Of a stretch of DNA of 64,000 nucleotides, positions 46,698 to 60,167 are shown in pieces. Position 1 is the stretch's first letter. The number at the start of each line of letters is the position of its first letter. Source of the DNA: Hordeum vulgare subsp. vulgare (Eukaryota > Streptophyta > Magnoliopsida > Poales > Poaceae). The translations under genes were made by a program, and so were the position numbers. Location: the NCBI RefSeq assembly GCF_904849725.1, contig NC_058518.1, positions 413,671,081-413,735,080 of the forward strand, read 5' to 3'. The notes under the pieces were generated by a model that did no database searches, was not told where the DNA came from, and worked only from the letters and a program-made list of their open reading frames with translations.

Positions 46698-47990
46698 ATC
46701 ATGTTAGCAATAGCTGCATTTTTCGATTATGAAATCTGGCAGATGGATGTCAAAACTGCGTTCCTTAACGGTTTCCTTAAGGAAGAGTTGTGTATGATGC
46801 AACCCGAAGGATTTGTCGATCCTAAAAATGCTAACAAAGTGTGCAAGCTCCAGCGATCCATTTATGGACTGGTGCAAGCATCTCGGCGTTGGAATAAGCG
46901 CTTTGATGAGGTGATTAAAGCATTTGGGTTTATACAGGTGGTTGGAGAATCCTGTATTTACAAGAAAGTGAGTGGGAGCACTGTGGCCTTTCTAATATTA
47001 TATGTGGATGACATATTGCTGATTGGAAACAACGTGGAGCTTTTGGAGAGCTCAAAAGGTTACTTGAATAAAAGTTTCCCTTTGAAGGACCTAGGAGAAG
47101 CTGCTTACATTCTAGGCATTAAGATCTATAGGGATAGATCGAAACGCCTGGTAGGACTTTCATAAAGCACATACCTTGATAAAGTTTTGAAGAAGTTCAA
47201 AATGGATCAGTCAAAGAAAGGTTCTTGCCAGTATTACAAGGTATAAAATTGAGTAAGACTCAGTGCCCAGCAACCGAGGAAGATAGAAAGACAATGAGTT
47301 CCGTCCCCTATGCTTCAGCCATAGGTTATATCATGTATGCAATGTTGTGCACTAGACCGGACGTTAGCCTGGCCATAAGTATGGCAGGCAGGTTCAAGAG
47401 TAATCCAGGAGTGGATCACTAGACGGCGGTGAAGAATATCCTGAAGTACCTAAAAAGGACTAAGGAGATGTTTCTCGTATATGGAGGTGACGAAGAGCTC
47501 GCCGTAAAAGGTTACGTCGATGCAAGCTTTGACACAAATCCTGACGACTTTAAGTCGCAGACCGGATACGTATTTGTTCTTAATGGGGGTGCGGTAAGCT
47601 GGTGCAGTTCCAAGCAAAGGGTCGTAGCTGATTCTACATGTGAAGCGGAGTACATGGCTGCCTCGGAGGCAGCTAAGGAGGGTGTGTGGATGAAGCAGTA
47701 CATGACGGATCTTGGAGTGGTGCCGAGCGCACTGAATCCAATAACCCTGTTTTGTGACAACATGGGTGCCATTGCCTTAGCAAAGGAACCACAGTTTCAC
47801 AAGAAGACTAGACACATCAAACGACGCTTCAACCTCATCCGGACTACATCGAGGAGGAGGATGTGAATCTATGCAAAGTGCACACGGATCTGAATGTGGC
47901 AGACCCGCTGACTAAACCTCTTCCACGGGCAAAGCATGATCAACACCAGAACTGTATGGGTGTTAGATTTATTACAATGTAATTCGCATG
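46698..47990 (+). pseudogene. Copia reverse transcriptase and RNase H (internal region 1)
   Basis: 46701-47165 has IWQMDVKTAFLNGFL (first catalytic D), SIYGLVQASRRWNKRF, LILYVDDILLIGN (the YVDD catalytic box) and LGIKIYRDRS. Stops follow at 47163 and 47420. 47429-47866 is RNase H: GYVDASFDTNPDD, GGAVSWCSSKQ, STCEAEYMAASEA and CDNMGAIALAKEP, so D, E and D are present. After a frameshift near 47840 the tail reads DLNVADPLTKPL and ends near 47982. Among the most readable pol segments in the window, with few breaks. Confidence 0.9.
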
Positions 47991-48019
47991 GCGATGTGAG
48001 GACTAGATTATTGACTCTA

Positions 48020-48034
48020 GTGCAAGTGGGAGAC
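48020..48034 (+). other. Polypurine tract before LTR C
   Basis: GTGCAAGTGGGAGAC immediately precedes TGTTGG of LTR C, the plus-strand priming site expected next to a 3' LTR. The same tract precedes LTR D at 53065-53079. Confidence 0.85.
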
Positions 48035-49864
48035 TGTTGGAATTATGCCCTAGAGGCAATGATAAATAAGTTGTTATTATAATTTCTATATCAAGATAAT
48101 CGTTTATTATCCATGCTATAATTGTATTGAATGAAGACTTAGGTACATGTGTGGATACATAGACAAACACTATCCCTAGCAAGCCTCTAGTTGGCTAGCC
48201 ACTTGATCAAGGATAGTTAGGGTCTTCTGACTATGTACGAGGTGTTGTTGCTTGATAACTAGATCACATCATTGGGTGAATCATATGATGGACTAGACCC
48301 AAACTAATGGACGTAGCATGTTGATCGTGTCATTTTGTTGCTACTATTTTCTGTGTGTCAAGTATTTATTCCTATGTACATGAGATCATATAACTCACTG
48401 GCACCGGAGGAATGCTTTGTGTGTATCAAATGTTACAACGTATCTCGGTGACTATAAAGATGCTCTAGAGGTATCTCCGAAGGTGTCCGTTTAGTTAGTA
48501 TGGATCAAGACTGGGATTTGTCACTCTGTGTGACGGAGAGGTATCTCGGGGCCCACTCGGTAATACAACATCACACACAAGCCTTGCAAGCAATGTGACT
48601 TAGTGTAAGTCACGGGATCTTGTATTACGGAACGAGTAAAGAGACTTGCCGGTAAACGAGATTGAAATAGGTATGCGGATACTGACGATCGAATCTCGGG
48701 CAAGTAACATACCGAAGGACAAAGGGAATGACATACGGGATTATATGAATCCTTGGCACTGATGTTCAAACGATAAGATCTTCGTAGAATATGTAGGATC
48801 CAATGTGGGCATCCAGGTCCCGCTATTGGATATTGACCGAGGAGTCCCTCGGGTCATGTCTACATAGTTCTCGAACCCACACGGTCTGCACACCTAAGGT
48901 TCAGCGTTGTTTTATGCGTATTTGAGTTATATTGTTGGTTACCGAATGTTGTTTGGAGTCTCAGATAAGATCACGGACATCACGAGGGTTTCTGGAATGG
49001 TCCACAGACGAAGATTGATATATAGGATGATCTCATTTGATTACTGGAAAGTTTTTGGCATTACCGGGAATGTACCGGGAGTGACGAATGGGTTTCGGAT
49101 GTTCACCGGGGGGCCAGCCCACCCGGGGGAAGCCCAAAGGCCTTAGGGGTGCCACACCAGCCCTTAGTGGGCTGGTGGGCAAGCCCAAGAGGGCCCTTGC
49201 GCAGGAGATAAGGAAAATCAAAGAGAAAAAAGGGGAAGTGGGAACGAAGGGAAGGACTCCACCTTCCAATCCTAGTTGGACTAGGATTGGAGGAGGATTC
49301 CTCCTCCCCCCCTTCTGCCGACCCCTTGGGGCTCTCTTGAGCCTCAAGGCAAGGCCCCTCCCCTCCCTCCTATATATACTGAGGTATTAGGGCTGATTTG
49401 AGACAACTTTGCCATGTCAGCCCGACCACATACCTCCACGGTTTTTCCTCTAGATCGTATTTCTGCGGAGCTCGGGCAGAGCCCTGCTGAGATAGATCAT
49501 CACCAACCTCCGGAGCGTCGTCACGCTGCCGGAGAACTCATCTACCTCTCTGTCTCTCTTGCTGGATCAAGAAGGCCGAGATCATCGTCGAGCTGTACGT
49601 GTGCTGAACGCGGAGGTGTCGTCCGTCCGGCACTATATAAGGCGGATCGTGAGACGGATCGCGGGACGGTTCGTGGGACGGTTTGCAGGGAGGATCGAGG
49701 GACGTGCGGACGTTCCACTACATCAACCGTGTTTCTTAACGCTTCCTGCTGTGCGATGTACAAGGGTACGTAGATCGGAAATCCCCTCTCGTAGATGGAC
49801 ATCACCATGATAGGTCTTCATGCCCGTAGGAAATTTTTTGTTTCCCATGTGACGTTCCCCAACA
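48035..49864 (+). repeat. LTR C of the compound Copia block (3' LTR of internal region 1)
   Basis: It begins TGTTGGAATTATGCCC and ends CGTTCCCCAACA, 1830 bp. Its text follows the 18886-27556 element (for example GGCACTGATGTTCAAACG and CCACACCAGCCCTTAGTGGGC) rather than LTRs A, B and D. The five bases after it (TTTGG) do not match the bases before LTR A or B. Confidence 0.92.
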
Positions 49865-52800
49865 TTTGGCTGATAAGAAGGCGGCCAACGTAAAACCAGG
49901 CATATGTGATATACATGTTTTTGATGTGCACCTAATCAACTCTCGTAGTAGTGCCTGGGTATTTGATACCAGTTCTTGCTCATATTTGCAACTCGAAGCA
50001 GGAACTGCGGAATAAACGAAGGTTGGAGAAGGATGAACTGACGATGCGCGTGGGAAATGGTTCCAAGGTTGATGCAATCGCCGTCGATACAGTCTCACTT
50101 CAATTACCATCATGATTAGTTATGAACTTAATAATTGTTATTTAGTGTCTGCGTTAAGCATGAACATTATATCTGGATCTTATTTATTGCAAGATGGTTA
50201 CTCATTTAAGTCAGAGAATAATGGTTGTTCTATTTTTATGAGTAATATCTTTTATGGTCATGCATCCAATGTGAGGGGTATGTTCATATTGAATCTTGAT
50301 TGTGATGACACACATATACATAACATTGAGACCAAAAGATGTAGAGTTAACAATGATAGCGCCACGTTTGTTTGGCACTGCCGCTTTGGTCATATTGGAG
50401 TAAAGCGCATGAAGACACTCCATACCGATGGGCTTTTGGAGTCACTTGATTTTGAATCACTTGACACGTGCGAACCATGCCTCATGGGCAAGATGACTAA
50501 GACTCCATTCTCCGGAACAATGGAGCGTGCAAGTGACTTGTTGGAGATCATACATACTGATGTGTGCGGTCCAATGAGTGTGGAGGCGCGTGGCGGGTAT
50601 CGTTATTTTCTCACCTTCACTGATGATTTGAGTAGGTATGTATATATCTATTTGATGAAGCACAAGTCTGAAATGTTTGAGAATTTCAAGCAATTTCAGA
50701 CTGAAGTTGAAAATCATCGTAACAAGAAGATCAAGTTCCTACGATCTGATCGAGGGGGTGAATAACTGAGTTTCAAGTTTGGTGCTCACTTAAGACAATG
50801 TGGAATCGTTTCACAGTTAACACCGCGTGGAACACCACAGCGTAATGGTGTGTCCGAACATCGTAGTCGTACTTTCTTTGATATGGTGCGATCTATGATG
50901 TCTCTTACCGATTTGTTGTTATCATTTTGGGGTTATGCATTAGATACACCTGCATTCACTTTAAATAGGGCACCATCAAAATCCGTTGAGACCACACTGT
51001 ATGAGCTATGGCATGGCAAGAGGCCAAAGTTGTCGTTTCTGAAAGTTTGGGGATGCGATGCTTATGTCAAAAAGCTTCAGCCTGGAAAGCTGGAACCCAA
51101 AGAGGAAAAATGTGTCTTCATAGGTTACCCAAAGGAGACAGTTGGGTACACCTTCTATCTCAGATCCAAGGGCAAAGTGTTTGGTGCTAAGAACGGAGCT
51201 TTTCTTGAGAAGGAGTTTCACTCGAAAGAATTGAGTGGGAGGAAGATAGAACTTGATGAGGTTGTAGAACCTCTGCTCCCTCTAGATGGTGGCACAGGGC
51301 AGGGGGAAACCTCTATCAAGGCGACACCGGTTGAGGAGGAAGCTAATGATGATGATCATGAAGCTTCAGATCAAGTTACTATCGGACCTCCTAGGTCGAC
51401 AAGATCACGTACCACTCCTGAGTGGTACGGTAATCCTGTCTTATCTATCATGTTGTAATACAACAATGAACCTATGAATTATGAAGAAGCAACGGTGGGC
51501 CCGGATTCCAACAAATGGTTGGAGGCCATGAAATCCGAGATAGGATCTATGTATGAAAACAAAGTGTGGACTTTGGAAGTATTACCTGAAGGTCGCAAGG
51601 CTATTCAGAACAAATGGATCTTTAAGAAGAAGACGGACGCAGACGGTAATGTGACCGTTTATAAAGCTCGACTTGTGGCAAAGGGTTTTTCACAAGTTCA
51701 AGCAGTTGACTACGATGAGACATTCTCACCGGTAGCAATGCTTTAGTCCATCTGAATCATGTTAGCAATAGCTGCATTTTTCGATTATGAAATCAGGCAG
51801 ATGGATGTCAAAATAGTGTTCCGTAACGGTTTTCTGAAGGAAGAGTTGTATATGATGCAACCCAAAGGTTTTGTCAATCCAAATAATTCTAACAAAGTAT
51901 GCAAGCTCCAGCGATCCATTTATGGACTGGTGCAAGCATCTCGGAGTTGGAATAAGCGCTTTGATGAGGTGATCTAAGCATTTGGGTTTATACAAGTTGT
52001 TGGAGAATCTTGTATTTACAAGAAAGTGAGTGAGAGCTCTGTAGCATTTCTAATATTATATGTGGATGACATATTGCTGATTGGAAACAATGTGGAGTCT
52101 TTAGAGAGCGTAAAAGATTACTTGAACAAACGTTTTTCAATGAAGGACGTAGGAGAAGCTGCTTACACATTAGGCATTAAGATCTATAGGGATAGATCGA
52201 GGCACCTAATAGGACTTTCACAAAGCACATACCTTGATGAAGTTTTGAATAAGTTCAAAATGGAGCAGTCCAAGAAGGGGTTCTTGCCAGTATTACAAGG
52301 TATAAAGTTGAGTAAGACTCAGTGTCCAGTAACCGCGGAAGATAGAGAAAAGATGAGTACCATCCCCTATGCTTAACCATAGGGTCTATCATGTATGCAA
52401 TGTTGTTCACAAAACCGGACGTCAGCCTCGCCATAAGTATGGCAGGCAAGTTTCATAGTAATCCAGGAGTGGATCACTGGACGGCGGTCAAGAATATGCT
52501 GAAGTACCTGAAAAGGACTAAGGAAATGTTTCTCGTTTATGGAGGTGACGAAGAGCTCGTCTTAAAGTGTTACATCGATGCAAGCTTTGACACTCATCCA
52601 GATGACTCTAAGTCTCAAACCAGATACGTATTTATTCTTAATGGGGGTGCGGTTCCAAGCAAAGCCTCGTAGAAGATTCTACATGTGAAGCGGAGTACAT
52701 GGCTGCCTCGGAGGCAGCTAAGGAGAGTGTCTGGATGAAGCAGTTCATGAAGGATCTTGGAGTTGTGCCAAGCGCACTAAATCCAATAACTTATTTCTGT

Positions 52801-53079
52801 GACAACACTGGTGCCATTGATTTAGCAAAGGAACCAAGGTTTCACAAGAAGAGCAGACACATCAAACGACGCTTCAACCTCATCCGCGACTACGTCGAAG
52901 GAGAGGACGTAAATATTTGCAAAGTGCACACGGATCTGAATGTTGCAGATCCGCTGACTAAACCTCTTCCACGAGCGAAGCATGATCAACACCAGAACAG
53001 TATGAGTGTTAGATTCATTCTAATGTAAATCGCATAGCGATGTGAGACTAGATTGTTGACTCTAGTGCAAGTGGGAGAC
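49865..53079 (+). pseudogene. Copia internal region 2: gag end to RNase H
   Basis: It starts abruptly at the gag position equivalent to 44916 (TGGCTGATAAGAAGGC), lacking primer site, leader, most of gag and the zinc knuckle. 50112-50765 holds FVWHCRFGHIGVKRM, TCEPCLMGK, HTDVCGPM and LRSDRGGE (first two integrase catalytic Asp). 50850-51458 is the C-terminal integrase. 51474-51746 and 51759-51977 are the RT start (RQMDVKIVFRNGF, where the usual TAFLNG is altered). 52026-52376 has LILYVDDILLIGN. 52391-52672 and 52699-53028 are RNase H, with YIDASFDTHPDD, a deletion after GGAVP, CEAEYMAASEA, CDNTGAIDLAKEP and DLNVADPLTKPL, ending at 53028. Stops occur at several points, for example 50763 and 51456. 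Confidence 0.9.
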
Positions 53080-54885
53080 TGTTGTAAATATGCCCTAGAG
53101 GCAATGATAAAATAGTTATTATTATGTTTCATGTTTCAAGATAATCGTTTATTATCCATGCTATAATTGTATTGAATGAAAGCATAGATACATGTGTGGA
53201 TATATAGAAAAAACAATGTCCCTAGTAAGCCTCTAGATGACTAGTCAGTTGATCAAGGATGGTTAAGGTTTTCTGACCATATGCAAGTGCTTTCACTTGA
53301 TAATTGGATCACATCATTAGGACAATGATATGATGGACAAGACACAAACTATGAATGTAGCATGTGATCATGTCATTTTGTTGCTATTGTTTTCTGCGTG
53401 TCAAGTATTCATTCTTATGACCATGAGATCATGTAACTCACTGACACCGAAGGAATACCTTGTGTGTATCAAACGTCACAACGTTACTGGATGACTATAA
53501 AGGTGCTCTACAGGTATCTCCGAAGGTGTCTGTTGAGTTAGCATGGATCAAGACTGGGATTTGTCACTCCGTGTGAGGGAGAGGTATCTCAGGGCTCACT
53601 CGGTAATACAACATCACATATAATCCTTGCAAGCAATGTGACTCAAGTGTTAGTCACGGGATCTTGTATTACGGAACGAGTAAAGAGACTTGCAGGTAAG
53701 GAGATTGAAATAGGTATAGAGATACCAACGACCAAATCTCGGGCAACTAACATATCGAAGGACAAAGGGAATGTTATACGGGATTATATGAATCCTTGGA
53801 ACAAAGGTTCGATCGAGAAGATCTTCGTAGAATATGTAGGATGCAATATGTACATCCAGGTCCCGCTATTGGATATTGACCGGGGAGTGTCTCAGGTCAT
53901 GTCTACATAGTTCTCGAACCCGCAGGGTCTGCACACTTAAGGTTCGATAATGTTTCGGTATAGTTGAGTTAGATGTGTTGGTGACCGAAGGTTGTTTGGA
54001 GTCCCGGATGAGTTCAGGACGTCACGAAGGTTTCCAAAATGGTCCGGAAACGAAGATTGATATATAGGATGGTTTCATTTGGTCACCGGAGAGATTTCGG
54101 GCATTACCGGCAGTGTACCGGGAGTGACGAATGGGTTTCGGGTTTTCACCGGGAGGGGCCCAACCACCCGGGAGTGAGCCCAATAGTCCTAGGGTGGCGC
54201 ACGAGCCCTTTGTGGGTTGGTGTGTCCAGACCAAGTGGGCTATGGCGCTACAAGAAGAAAACCAAAAGAAAAAAAAGAGGGAGGTGGGAAGGGAGAGGAA
54301 GACTCCTCCTTCCCCAAACCCAATTGGAGTTGTAGTCCTCCTCTCCACTTCGGCCAGTGCCCTAGGGGCTCCCTTGAGCCCCAAGTCTATCCCCTCCCCT
54401 CCTCCTATATATACTAGAGGTTTTAGGGTTTTTGAGACACAACTTTGCCACGTGCAACTCAAACCTATACCTCGTAGTTCTTCCTCTAGATCGGATTTCT
54501 GCGGAGCTCCGGCGGAGCCCTGCAGGAATAGATCATCACCATCACCGGCGCGTCGTCACGCTACCAGAGAGTCATCTACTTCCCCGTCTCTCTTGCTGGA
54601 TCAAGAAGGTGGAGATCGTCATCGAGCTGTACGTGTGCTGAACGCGGAGGTGTCGTCCGTTCGGTGCTAGATCGGGACGGATCGTAGGACGATTCATGGG
54701 ACAACGATGATTTGAATCATGAAGATGTACCACTACATCAACCGTGTTTCTTAACGCTTCCCTCTTAGCGATCTACAAGGCTATGTGGATTCGATCTCCC
54801 TCTCGTAGATAAACATCACCATGATAGGTCTTCCTGTGCGTAGGAAATTTTTTGTTTCCCATGCAACGTTCTCCAACACCCAACA
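53080..54885 (+). repeat. LTR D of the compound Copia block (outer 3' LTR)
   Basis: It begins TGTTGTAAATATGCCC after a polypurine tract and ends GTTCTCCAACACCCAACA, where the last CCCAACA looks like a small extra duplication of the terminus. It groups with LTRs A and B. Confidence 0.9.
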
Positions 54886-55238
54886 CAAACGAGGGCACCC
54901 GAGGAGGTGGTACCCACCCAGGCGACGTCCTGGCGCGGCCTAGGGCCTGGCCGCGCCAGCAGGTCGCCTGGGAGGCCCCTGGCCCTGCTTCGGTGATCCG
55001 GAAGCTTCTGTTTCGCTCATTTTTTATATATTTTCTCTGTTTTTTTGGGCTTCGGAAAATTGGGTAAAAGCCCATGCAAAATAGACATCAGTAGACAGAA
55101 ACTGGCACTGGGTGCACTCAGTTAGTAGGTTAGTCCAAATATGTGTAAAATGATATGAAAGTGTGGCAAAACATATAACAATGTCACCCAAAAGATCATG
55201 GAACAAGCACAAATTATAGATACGTTTGAGACGTATCA
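54886..55238 (-). repeat. E2 3' LTR, second part
   Basis: It resumes with CAAACGAGGGCACCCGAGG, matching 61487 onward, and ends ACGTATCA. On the minus strand this is the LTR start TGATACGTCTCAAACGTATC. The polypurine tract of E2 (AGCTTGGGGATG on the minus strand) follows at 55239-55252. Confidence 0.92.
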
Positions 55239-58139
55239 ACATCCCCAAGCTTAATTTCTGCTCGTCCTTGAGTAGATAAATGATAACACAATAATTTCGG
55301 TGGTGACATGCTAACACACATATAAGAACTTCAAAGTAAAGCAAGTGAGATATGCAATTAATGTCAAGACAATAACAAAAGGGGTCTATATCTAGTATTG
55401 AATTTAGCTAAGTAAGAACATAAAGGTGCAAGAGCTCTCGCTCTCTATGACTGGAATGTCTCCAAATGGTGTTTACGTTCAAGAAGTGGGAGATGGGTTG
55501 AGATTATAAAATATTTTTTTAGCTGAGAACTCAATCTACTAAACCTCACACTTAGTCTCTTTCAAAATCTTATTTTGACTCATCCCCAGACCACTAGTTA
55601 GGCACAAGTCAAAATGATCCTCTCCCTTTCGATTTTGAGCACTCATGCAATGGATGAGCGTAAGAAAGATATGTTGGCCCTTAGGATGGAAAATAGAATA
55701 ATGATGGGGAAGGAAGACAAAAAGGTGCGAAAGGCTCACATCAATGAGGACAACCATAGCCGAGAGAAAGCCAAATGATAGATATGATGTGAGGATTAGG
55801 GATTGCCATGTAACGGATGCACATATGAGCTAAGGTAAGCTCTCCAATGGAACTAGTGGGGTGCATCCAACTTGTTTGCTCATGAAGACCTAGATCTCAT
55901 TTGAGGAGGCTCATCATTGGAATATGCAAACAAAGTTCTATAGTGTAAGGGTCCCCACATAGTTATGCATGAATGGTAATCTCTATGTAGTACCAATATA
56001 GCAATGGAGTACGAGTGTGGATCTTTCAAAAGGAATAGTAGTGTTGCCCCCTTCTCTCTTTTTATTTCTTTTTCTCTTTTTATTTTTATTTTTTGTGGCC
56101 TCTTTGGCTCTTTCTTTTTATATCTCATTTGTCCTCTTTGGGATCTTTTGTTTTGTCCACTTTGGGATCTTTTCCTCACTTAAGGGAAACACTCTTTGTT
56201 TTACATGAATAAAAAGAAAAATCATCACACTTTATAAGAAGTACTCAACATACAAACAAGTGAAAACTATCATGATGTATGCAAATGTATGCCTCTGCGA
56301 GTGTAGCAGGATATGCAATGATACTAGCACGTCATGTAGCAGTAATAAGAGAAAGGCCCAACTATCATGCGGCTCTATGATCAATCAAAATCATGTATGA
56401 CATGAATATCAAGTCATGAGATTGTGGATGTTGCATGGCAATTTATCTCGGAAAGGCTATGGAAATGCCTTAGTAGGTAGGTATGATGGTTGTTTTGAGG
56501 AAAGATATAATGAGGCTTATGTATGATAGAGCGTATCATGTCATGGGTTTGGATGCACCGGCGGAGTTTGCACCAACCCTCAATGTGAGAAAGGGCAATG
56601 CACGGTACCGAAGAGGCTAGCAAAATATGGATGGTGGAAGTGCCAACAATCGAATACTCACATTAGTCCGAAGAACTCATAAACTTATTATCGGTAACTC
56701 TTTATCTAGTTAGGAAATTCACAAAGAGACAAGTACCCCGAGGAGGAGTGTTTGGGGGTTTGGTTATGCTTGCGCATCCTCGACTCATGGTAACGTGAGG
56801 GTACTGTATATATTCCAACCCCTCCAGAGGTTAGCGATCAATTTAGTTGCTAGAGTTCTCAACTAATTTTAAGTTTTTGAAAATAGACGGATTTCCCAAA
56901 ATACAACATCTATCACTAATAGGCTCAAGATCTTAGCACCAATAGTCCAAACATTACTCAAATCAATACCTCAAAACTATTGCATGTTACTACTATACTT
57001 AAACAACAATCTCAATTACCTACTCATGCAAGACACACAACTCCGTGCAACAAGCCAACTCTCTAAACAAGATAAGCATGATAACTCAAGGGAGTTCCAT
57101 ATTAACCTAAATAATAGCTCTTAAAAAGATTAAGCATGAAAACTAAGAGCTAAGCATGATAGTAGCTACGAAAAGATGAAGAACACACAAGAAGATAAGC
57201 ATGAAAACCTATGTTGTGTTCTAGAGTGGAATGGAGCGTGTATCTCTCCCAAACAAGGTAGGATAAGTTCCGACTTTTTATGAACAGCAAGAAAAACAAA
57301 AACAAATTAAAAAGAAAATAGTGGGACGCTCCAAGCATAGCACATATCATATCAAGTGATAAAAATATAGCATGGAGATGGACGAACTGATGATTGTTGA
57401 TAGAGAAGGGGATGCACTGGGGCATCCCGAAGCTTAGACGCTTGAGTCTCCTTGAATATTTCTTGGGGTGCATGGGGGAACCCCAAGCTTGAGCGCTTGA
57501 CATTCATGTATCTTCTTTCATCATCTCTTCCATCGCATACTTGAAAACTCCCTTCATACAAAACTCATCATAAGCTGATTAGAATGGTTAGTTCCCTTAA
57601 TAAAATAATTTATTACCTACTGGAAATAAAGATTTTCATTAAAAGCTACTACTTCTTATGAATGCAAAAAGGTTTTTGAAAATAAAAAGTAAGCTTAGAA
57701 TTTGCAAAACAATGAAAACGCAAAACATGGCAGAATCTGTGAAAAACAGAACATCAGGTAGTAAATAATTTATTCAAGGCACTTCTGTAACTCAAATCAA
57801 AAAACTCAAAACAGATGCCATAAAGGCAATTATATAGAGAATGTTTTCAAAAAAAAAGTTCAGATCCAAAAGATGATCTCTTAATTTTTGGCGAATTTTT
57901 CCGTCAAGCACACAGAATCTGTTTGTGGAAAGCATGTCACAACTTTTTAACTTTCTTGCAATCGGAGGCTATAACTTGGCACAAAGCTTAAAAAAAGATA
58001 CAATGATGTTTATACAGTAGTAACACACATCAAGACCACTAAAACATAAAGTAAAAACAAATTGGGTTGCCTCCCAACAAGTGCTTTCTTTTATGCCTTT
58101 GAGCTAGGCATAATGCAAGAAGATCAAGTGTTATAACCT
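55239..58139 (-). other. Non-coding 3' half of E2
   Basis: 2.9 kb between the protease ORF and the 3' LTR with no readable RT, RNase H or integrase motif in any frame; the longest open stretches are about 100 codons and unrelated to pol. It contains a pyrimidine-rich tract at 56045-56105 and, at 58063-58086, GGGTTGCCTCCCAACAAGTGC, which I recall as characteristic of Sabrina-like elements just after the protease. Confidence 0.75.
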
Positions 58140-59018
58140 CCAAAAGAATAACTTGCCCATGTAACGGACTCATAAGGTAACTTAATCTTCTTCCTAGGTA
58201 AGTGTTACATTCCCTTTTTAAGAGGAAATTGGAATTTAATAATTCCCTCTTTCATGTCAATGATAGCACCAACGGTGCGGAGAAAAGGATGTCCCAAAAA
58301 TAATTGGACATGAAGGATCACATTCAATGTCCATAGTAAGAAAATCAACGGGCACGTAATTATCATTGACAATAATAAGAACATCATCAATTCCCCCTAA
58401 AGGTTTCTTTATGGAAGAATCAACAATACAAACACCAAAATAATATGGATCATAAGGTTTCCAATCAAGCATATCATACATTCTTTTGGGCATAACGGAA
58501 GCACTAGCTCCAACATCACACAAAGCAAAGCAAGAGATATTATTCAATTTTATTTTGACCATAGGATCCCAACCATCTTCTAGATTCCTAGGGATAGAAG
58601 TCTCTAGCTTGAGATTCTCCTCCCTAGCTTTGATAAGAGCATTGATAATATTCTTGGTGAAGGCAATATTGAGTGTACTAGTGTGGGGGTCTTTAGCCAT
58701 TCTTTGCAAAAAGGTGATGACTTCAGAGAGATTACAATTGTCAAAATAAAGGTTACTACCATTAATTAAGGTGGTAGTAATGTCATCTAAGCTCATTATT
58801 TTGGTAGTCCATAAATTCATAGGACCTTCTTGTCCTATAGTTGAGGTATTAGCATCACCATTAATAGGTCCATTGGGACTAGGAGTGCGCTGGGTGCTAA
58901 AAGATTTGAGATCCTCAACAACTTGTATAGTAGCAACGGTAGTGTGTGTAGGAAGGCTCTTAATTCTCTCTTCCACTTCTTTTTCTCTAGCCCATCTCTC
59001 TTTAAGTTTGGCTAGCAT
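58140..59018 (-). pseudogene. E2 Gag C-terminus and aspartic protease (Athila-like)
   Basis: 58257-59018 (253 residues) has a charged N-terminal part (LKERWAREKEVEERIKSL) and, from about residue 165, a retropepsin-like domain. This reads CFALCDVGASASVMPKRMY, where the usual Athila-type motif is CDLGAS-like and the catalytic Asp is kept, then PLGGIDDVLIIVN and FLTMDIECDPSCPIIFG. A frameshift near 58300 moves the end into another frame (PFLRTVGAIIDMKEGIIKFQF, 58205-58390) and a further one near 58200 leads to KIKLPYES and a terminal stop near 58132. No RT follows. The protease would process Gag. Confidence 0.82.
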
Positions 59019-59036
59019 TCTTATGTTCTCATTAAT

Positions 59037-60042
59037 TTAGACTTGGACAACATTCATGGGTGTGGTGTTCCTTTCCTCAAGTGGGGAAGTTCTAATTTTA
59101 AGCATCTCTACATCATGAGCTATGTTGTCCACCTTCAAAGAGAGACTATCTAATTTTTCTAGTTTCTCTTCTACACTCTTGTTGAAGGCTTTTTGAGAAG
59201 TGTTAAAATCCTTAAGCATGCTCTCGATTTCAGAAGTGGAGTTTTTGGTGCTAGGATAATTATTGTTGTTCCCATAATTGTTGGATGGGAACGGTATAGG
59301 ATTGCTACCAAAATTACCCCTATAAGCATTGTTATTGAAGTTGTTCCTAGAAATAAAATTAACATCCACTTGCTCTCTTTCTTGAGCAACCAAAGAATTT
59401 AAAAGAACACCATGAGGATCAATAGGAGCTTGCTTAGTAAGTAGAGTCATGATCATGTCAACCTTATCATTAAGGGAGGAGATCTCCTCAACAGAGTTTA
59501 CCTTCCTACATGTTCGAGCTCTCTTGGTGTGCCATTGAGAATAATTTGTCATCATCTCATCCAATAGCTTTGTGGCAGCATCAAGTGTAGTTGACATAAA
59601 GGTTCCTCCCGCGATCGAGTCTAACAGATTCCACGAGGTAAAGTTCAATCTTGCATAGAAAGTTTGGATAACCATCCAAGTAGTCAAACCATGTGTAGGG
59701 CAATTCTTAACAAGATATTTCATACGTTCCCAAGCTTGAGCAACATGTTCATTATCCAATTGCCTAAAATTTATAATGTTACTCCTCAACTACTTATTTA
59801 TATTTTTGCATATCACAAAGCTCAACAAAATTGTTCAAGTGCAAGGCGGCATCATCTCCAGCACCGGAGAATTGATCTTTCATAACTAGGTTCAGTAAAG
59901 CAAGTTTAATCTCATAGGACGTGGCCTCAGTGGCAGGAGCAGCAATAGGAGTGAAGATAAAGTCATTGTTGTTGTGACTAGTGAAGTCACACAACTTGGT
60001 GTTCTCAATGGAACTCATAGCAGCGGCAACAAGCAAGAACAA
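59037..60042 (-). pseudogene. E2 Gag
   Basis: The N-terminal part, 59794-60042, has EATSYEIKLALLNLVMKDQFSG and DDAALHLNNFVELCDMQK. The sequence then jumps, in another frame, to NIINFRQLDNEHVAQAWERMK (59037-59789), so roughly 50 residues of the capsid core normally between them are deleted. It continues LVKNCPTHGLTTWMVIQTFYARL, AGGTFMSTTLDAATKLLDEM, then a linker with N-rich repeats. An in-frame TAA at 59037-59039 separates it from the protease part. Confidence 0.83.
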
Positions 60043-60167
60043 AGCAACTAATTTTTTTGTGGTTTTTGCTATAAGACTCTAAAGCAAAAACTAAAAAGCA
60101 AACTAACAAGACTAAAAAGAAAAGGTAAAAGATAGTGTGAAACTCCCCTATCTTGAAGACTCGAGTT

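Larger units (their letters stand above)
39311..54885 (+). mobile_element. Compound Copia block: LTR A-B-internal-C-partial internal-D
   Basis: A plus-strand block inserted in the E2 LTR. It is flanked by CAAAG (39306-39310) and CAAAC (54886-54890); the uninterrupted LTR at 61490 reads CAAAGGAGGGCACC, so these are the duplication with one change. Within it are four Angela/WIS-type LTRs and two internal regions. LTRs A, B and D share subfamily-specific sequence, while C matches the LTRs of the 18886-27556 element. The arrangement requires at least one recombination after insertion (see findings). Confidence 0.88.
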
